A model generated the notes under the pieces. It was not told the DNA's origin, made no database searches, and saw only the letters and a list, made by a program, of their open reading frames with translations. A stretch of 64,000 nucleotides of DNA from Strongylocentrotus purpuratus. Lineage: Eukaryota; Echinodermata; Echinoidea; Camarodonta; Strongylocentrotidae. Position numbers and translations under genes: made by a program. The stretch is taken from assembly GCF_000002235.5 (NCBI RefSeq), contig NW_022145604.1, positions 7,041,077 to 7,105,076 of the forward strand, read 5' to 3'. Shown here in pieces: positions 59,690-64,000 of the stretch (positions are counted from its first letter, which is position 1; every line of letters begins with the position of its first letter).

Positions 59690-59765
59690 GAACTATTTTC
59701 CCAATAACCATGGTTACTGGGATTTTAGAACTATTTTAACCATGGTTACTGGGAATTTTACGGAA
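59690..59765. repeat. short repeats of CCATGGTTACTGGGA
   Basis: ACCATGGTTACTGGGATTTT, AACCATGGTTACTGGGAATT and a weaker TAACCATGGAGACTG copy lie within about 100 bases. Confidence 0.6.
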
Positions 59766-60037
59766 ATAGTTGAAGTTTATGAATGCAATTTCGACCAATC
59801 AGATGGCTGGATTTCTTAAGTGAGGTATATAATTTATACTGCTGTACGCCGTCTTTCCCAGTATTGTATCTGTGTATGTGCTGACCTGCGCAGTGTGGGA
59901 TGAAAGTCGCCATCTGCTGTTAAACGTTGTATTTGCAGTAGGGTCACATGAAATTGAAAATGTTCCTCTCAAGAATATTAATGTTAATCCCTCTTTTATC
60001 ATTTCTACACCTTCCTTTTTATCTTATTTCTCTACAG

Positions 60038-62100
60038 AGTCTCTTTTTGATATCCTAGAAGTAGCTAGCAGAAGAGCCTTTTGTAGTTCTACTCAAACTC
60101 TCGACAGTGGGAACAGGCCAGCAAGTATCCAGCTCTCCGGCAAACTTGAAAAGTCTCCACAAGTCCCCAACTCTGATGGATGTATTGCCAAGTACAGTAA
60201 TGTAAGAACAGGGTCGTGTACATGTAAATAAAAGCCAAGAATGGTCAACCAACACTTTGCCACGAAGTGATCTTAGGAGCAACAGATCGTCACTTATTAC
60301 ATAGGAAAGCACATGAGCTACTCCTCTAACGACAGAATGTGTTATACTGAATCCTGTTCACACTGTTTAGATTTTGAGTGTCTACATACTGTCTGTCTTT
60401 GGACACATTGCCCTACCATAGAGAACACACCACAAAAGGGGCTAAGCACCACTCAAGAAGTACTTCATAGCATTATGGGAACTCACCTCACAGTTGCTCG
60501 CCACTGTTTGTTGTAACACACACGGAGACCCAATGACCCATCTCTGGAATAGTTTTTGAAATCTGCGAGTGCAAAAAGGACTCGTATGCCATCTTCTGAA
60601 CATGGAGTACATGTATGTAACACTGTAATGACTTTTAAGTGTATCTGCAGAGAATGCTGTTGTACTTGCAAAATGACCATTTAACCTTCCAATTATGATA
60701 TTATGTGAATGCGAAAAGGACTTGGTTGCCATTTTCTGAATGAGGAGTTCTGTAACGGATCATGTGTGTCAATTGCTGCACAAAATATTGAAATGGTAGC
60801 AGTGATCATTTAACCTTCACATGATCATGATTGAGTATGCGATTGCAAAAAAAAAGGAGTTATGAATGGTCTTGTATTAAAGCATGGAGTGGAATGTTGT
60901 AATGAACTACACAATGTACATGCCACTTTGAATGCAAAATGTGAAATGTTTAAATACTTTGAATTGATCATATATTTAACCTCACAGTTATCATCATTGA
61001 TTACATGTATATGTATATGAATGCAACAATAATACTATGAACACAGAGTGGGAATTCGTACTGAATTTCGTTGCACATAAAGATTGAAATGTTCCTGAGC
61101 AGTGATCATTTAACCTCCACACTACCATTACCGTGATATCTGACATGAGCTTTGCAGAAAGGGCACATTAATGGTTTAATGAGCATGGAGTTGAAACCCT
61201 GTATTGAATTCTGTGTGCCATTTTTGCACAAAATTAGTAAAATGTTATGTAAAAATGTTCATATAACCTCCACATCACCATGTTATATTTTGTGAACTTC
61301 AGATGGACCTTCTCATCACTGCAATGAATTCTCTTGTGTCATTTTTGCACACAAAGATTGAAATTCTGCTGAGAAGTGATCATTTAACCTCCGATTCATC
61401 ATACTGGAGTTTGCGAGTGCTAAAAAGGACCCACGAATGATCTTCTTAAGATTGCAATGAAAACATTGACCCATGTTTGCATACAAGGTGAAAGGTCAAT
61501 TGAAAGGTCAATGATCTAAGATACTACATGTACATTTGTATGACATCACTTTGGTACTTTACATTTTTATATGAAAAAAATACATGTAGCGACGCAATGG
61601 GATTTTAACAGAAAGACATTTTAATGTTTTAATTTAGTGAAAAGTGTTTTTTTTAAAACAGGGGGCAGGTGTGGAATGTGATGGTTTGAAATATATTATT
61701 TTTCTTCAAATTTTACTTTACGCTCAAAGGTTGTACATGTCTGTATTGCATTGATTTTTGTTCAGTGCCATATATAGTCGACGGTAACATACAATATGTT
61801 ATTTGCATGATGAAGACTTTGTATTGAGCGTCGCAATGCATATTCAAAACATTTAAAAGTCAAGTAGTGCGCGTGCTTACTTCACTGACTCATTTGTATC
61901 TACATGTATTTGACACCATGCAGTATGATATGCAAATATTTTTCTGCATTTTAAATTAAGAGATTTTAAGCAAATCGCAAAGGTTGTGATTTTTTGTTGT
62001 GTTTTTAAATTATTATTGAAAGCAGAATAATCCATTTTGCATTCTATGCATGTATATTTCATCTGTTGAGAGCCAGAAGGGCGTAAAGTCTATGTAAAAC
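60038..62100 (+). other. ARL5: candidate ARL5 terminal 3'UTR exon
   Basis: Follows the TTTCTCTACAG acceptor. The first 190 bases are less AT-rich and open in one frame, but there is no domain in it and the ARL5 frame is already closed. The middle is the seven-unit repeat at 60560-61475. No single clear polyadenylation site; AATAAA at 62769-62774 is one option. Confidence 0.35.
60560..61475 (+). repeat. seven diverged tandem units of 120-180 bp
   Basis: Units begin with GCGAGTGCAAAAAGGAC-like sequence near 60565, 60706, 60838, 61017, 61146, 61293 and 61413. Each contains a 'catggag..gt' part, 'TTTTTGCACA' and 'AGTGATCATTTAACCTCCAC' variants. Confidence 0.75.
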
Positions 62101-62605
62101 TATCTAATTGAATGCCCTTCTGAAGCTCAAGGGACGATTTCATTCGTAGATACTTATTCTTTTATTTTCCAATTTCTATCTATTTAAATGTATGTATTAT
62201 TACTCTAGTGTCTTTTGTGTATATTATTGTATCATAAACTATAGTTGAATCGTGCCAGGTATATAAAATGAGCAGAAACATACTGTTGATTTCGAAATTT
62301 TTCACGGACAAATTCAGAGTATGACAAGGGTGCCTTGAGTATGTGCAGCGCATCTAGAGGCTGTTCAGTTCACACTGGCATGTTTCAAAGTTAAGTCTGT
62401 ACAGGAACATTCTTTTTGATTTGATGTGAACACTCTTTATGTTAAGTGGCGTCTTGAAACCATGTGGATATACAGTATTTTTTTTCTTGCTTAAAAAAAA
62501 GAGAAGTCAATCCAATCCAAAAGTTATTTGGTATCAAGCATTTTCTTCCAGATAAACGGCGGCATTAAAAAAAAAATATTCACATAAAATGTAGGTGACA
62601 TTTCT

Positions 62606-62800
62606 GTATCTTATAATTCTGAGTTCGGTGAAGACGCACAGGACTTTTGTTTTGCACAGTTGCTATTCCATTTACACAGTCTATTAAAAATTGACAAACT
62701 TTACCGTGTCATATCTGTCATAATGGGCTGAGTACATTCTGATTAGGACAAGTTGAGAGAAACTGATCAATAAAAGTTTGACGGAAATATCACAAAGCAC
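62606..62800. repeat. 'GTATCTTATAA' dispersed repeat, copy 2
   Basis: TTCTGTATCTTATAATTCTG, GACTTTTGTTTTGCACAGTT and TTACACAGTCTATTAAAAA; its later part is the complement of 56520-56695, and its first part parallels 51436-51605. Confidence 0.65.
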
Positions 62801-63282
62801 GAGAAAACGTTGTAATCGACTAAATACAAATTCGCAACTTTAAGATTAACCTACTGTAATTACAAACATGTATGCACTGTATCCTCACAAATATTACAAA
62901 TTGTATAGAGCATGTAATTCAGAATTATGTACAGACTGACGGTTAATCAAATTATAGATTATACATTTCGATTTGCGATCAATCATTTCAAGCTCGGTAG
63001 CAAGTTGAGTCAAGGAATTAATGATATTCATGAATGTGTTGCTTGAATGGCATATTCATTTCAAATGCATGCTTTCATCGGCTGTGAATAGAACACTCGC
63101 AAACTAATTCATTTTGGCATTGTCATTTTTACATCCATATTCATGCCAGGGACAATTGGTTTGTTTTCTTAATCTACAAAATGTATTGTCAGCATTCATA
63201 AAGGCATAAACCCACATTAAGATATGAATTGGTAAACTGCTTTGTGTTTTTCTTTATTACATAAGTGTAATATGCTTCGAAT

Positions 63283-63430
63283 TTCTGTATCTTATAACAC
63301 AGAGTTGAGTGAATATGCGTAGGTCCTTTGTTGCGCAAAGTTGACTTTCATAAATGCATTATATAGAAAAGAATGCTGCAGTTTACCGTTTTATATCTGA
63401 GGGAGCCATAAATAGTTACACTTACAGACA
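63283..63430. repeat. 'GTATCTTATAA' dispersed repeat, copy 3
   Basis: TTCTGTATCTTATAACACAG, GGTCCTTTGTTGCGCAAAGT and TACCGTTTTATATCTGAGGG parallel the copies at 51436 and 62606. Confidence 0.65.
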
Positions 63431-64000
63431 TGTAGACAGTCAGCCATGGGTTATAGTTTTCTGAAATCTGGCCTAGCTGTCATGGATTTCAAATGTTTCA
63501 ATAGTTTCTAATCGGTGCCACCTTTAAAGATTAAATAATATGCCTTCATTTATGATGTGAAGGTTAATGATTATTTTAGAGGTTTACATTCGTAAGTCAT
63601 TGTTTTGAAATGTTTCCTCTCTCCTTCACAAAACCAATATCAGTTCTGCCTTGTTTACATATAACAAGATAAGGAAAGATACAATAATTGAAAACATTTT
63701 TCTTTGCACTTTTTGTAATGTCATAACACACTACATGCAGATAATGTGTACACTGTATATGAAAAAAGAGTTGTTAAAATACATGCAGACATGCGACAAG
63801 TTTTATTTTGATGCAGTCACTTCTTATTAGAAATATTACTGAATTTACTTTAAAACAGGAACTTCAATTTACAAACACAATGATGCAGACATACGTGTAG
63901 CCTCTTGTATGCCACAAGTAGGTTTTGTAGTGCAGTTTTATTGCTTCCTTTAAAGTATTGAATGATTTTCCTGTTTATCAAGTGTCTAAATATCGTCTCT

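Larger units (their letters stand above)
58057..60037 (+). other. ARL5: candidate 3'UTR intron of ARL5
   Basis: A consensus donor, ATTCTC|GTAAGTATG, lies 52 bases after the stop codon, and a strong acceptor, TTATTTCTCTACAG, ends at 60037. If used, 1.98 kb including two foldback elements is removed from the 3'UTR. The alternative is simple read-through of exon 6. Confidence 0.4.
62101..64000. other. AT-rich 3' flank with two dispersed repeats
   Basis: No gene was recognised. It holds copies of the 'GTATCTTATAA' repeat at 62606-62800 and 63283-63430. ACATGTA motifs are frequent. Confidence 0.5.

Noticed and set aside
59872..60231. 119-codon plus-strand frame as an extra ARL5 coding exon
   Set aside because: ARL5 already ends at 58002-58004 with a full-length conserved C-terminus, and joining exon 5 to 60038 gives an early stop.

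Overview
This is eukaryotic genomic DNA. It is AT-rich, with short coding exons (46-187 bp) split by long introns with GT..AG borders, and it is packed with short inverted-repeat transposons. The two recognisable genes are a metazoan ARL5 GTPase and a metazoan-type SPC25 kinetochore subunit. Composition suggests a marine invertebrate deuterostome, probably an echinoderm such as a sea urchin: ACATGTA and ACCGGTA palindromes are very common, poly-C/poly-G tracts are frequent, and 'CTCTAAGCACTTTACAGAT' type repeats occur. That placement is an impression, not a proof.

Layout. At 1-420 is the end of a proline/serine-rich protein on the + strand, followed by long AT-rich non-coding sequence. At 9958-10261 is a second Ser/Pro-rich, GC-richer open stretch behind a splice-acceptor-like site; it may be another terminal exon. 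At 17695-22348 on the - strand is SPC25, with six coding exons (240 aa) and probable 5' non-coding exons near 23214-23306. A candidate divergent spliced transcript lies at 23742-25137 (+). From 25.5 to 31.1 kb there are only repeats: SINE-like copies, a GATGGTGAT minisatellite, a 1.05 kb inverted-repeat element with 101-bp internal repeats, a long CT tract and a 769-bp TTAA-flanked element. At 31809-33335 (-) is a two-exon gene for a 335-aa coiled-coil protein of unknown family with a fresh 47-residue tandem duplication; a possible 5' non-coding exon ends at 34951. From 38.2 kb to about 62 kb (+) is ARL5, with six coding exons (178 aa), a probable upstream 5'UTR exon, and a probable intron in its 3'UTR.

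How the genes relate. ARL5 is a Golgi-associated Arf-like GTPase, SPC25 belongs to the NDC80 kinetochore complex, and the coiled-coil gene is unassigned. Nothing suggests shared function or an operon; they are ordinary neighbours. No bacterial genes, CRISPR arrays or intact autonomous transposons are visible. The most distinctive content is (i) the density and variety of non-autonomous inverted-repeat elements, mostly inside ARL5 and SPC25 introns, several present in two copies, (ii) tandem duplications around the last two ARL5 coding exons that copy splice-site regions, (iii) a seven-unit repeat in the probable ARL5 3'UTR, and (iv) the unassigned coiled-coil gene.
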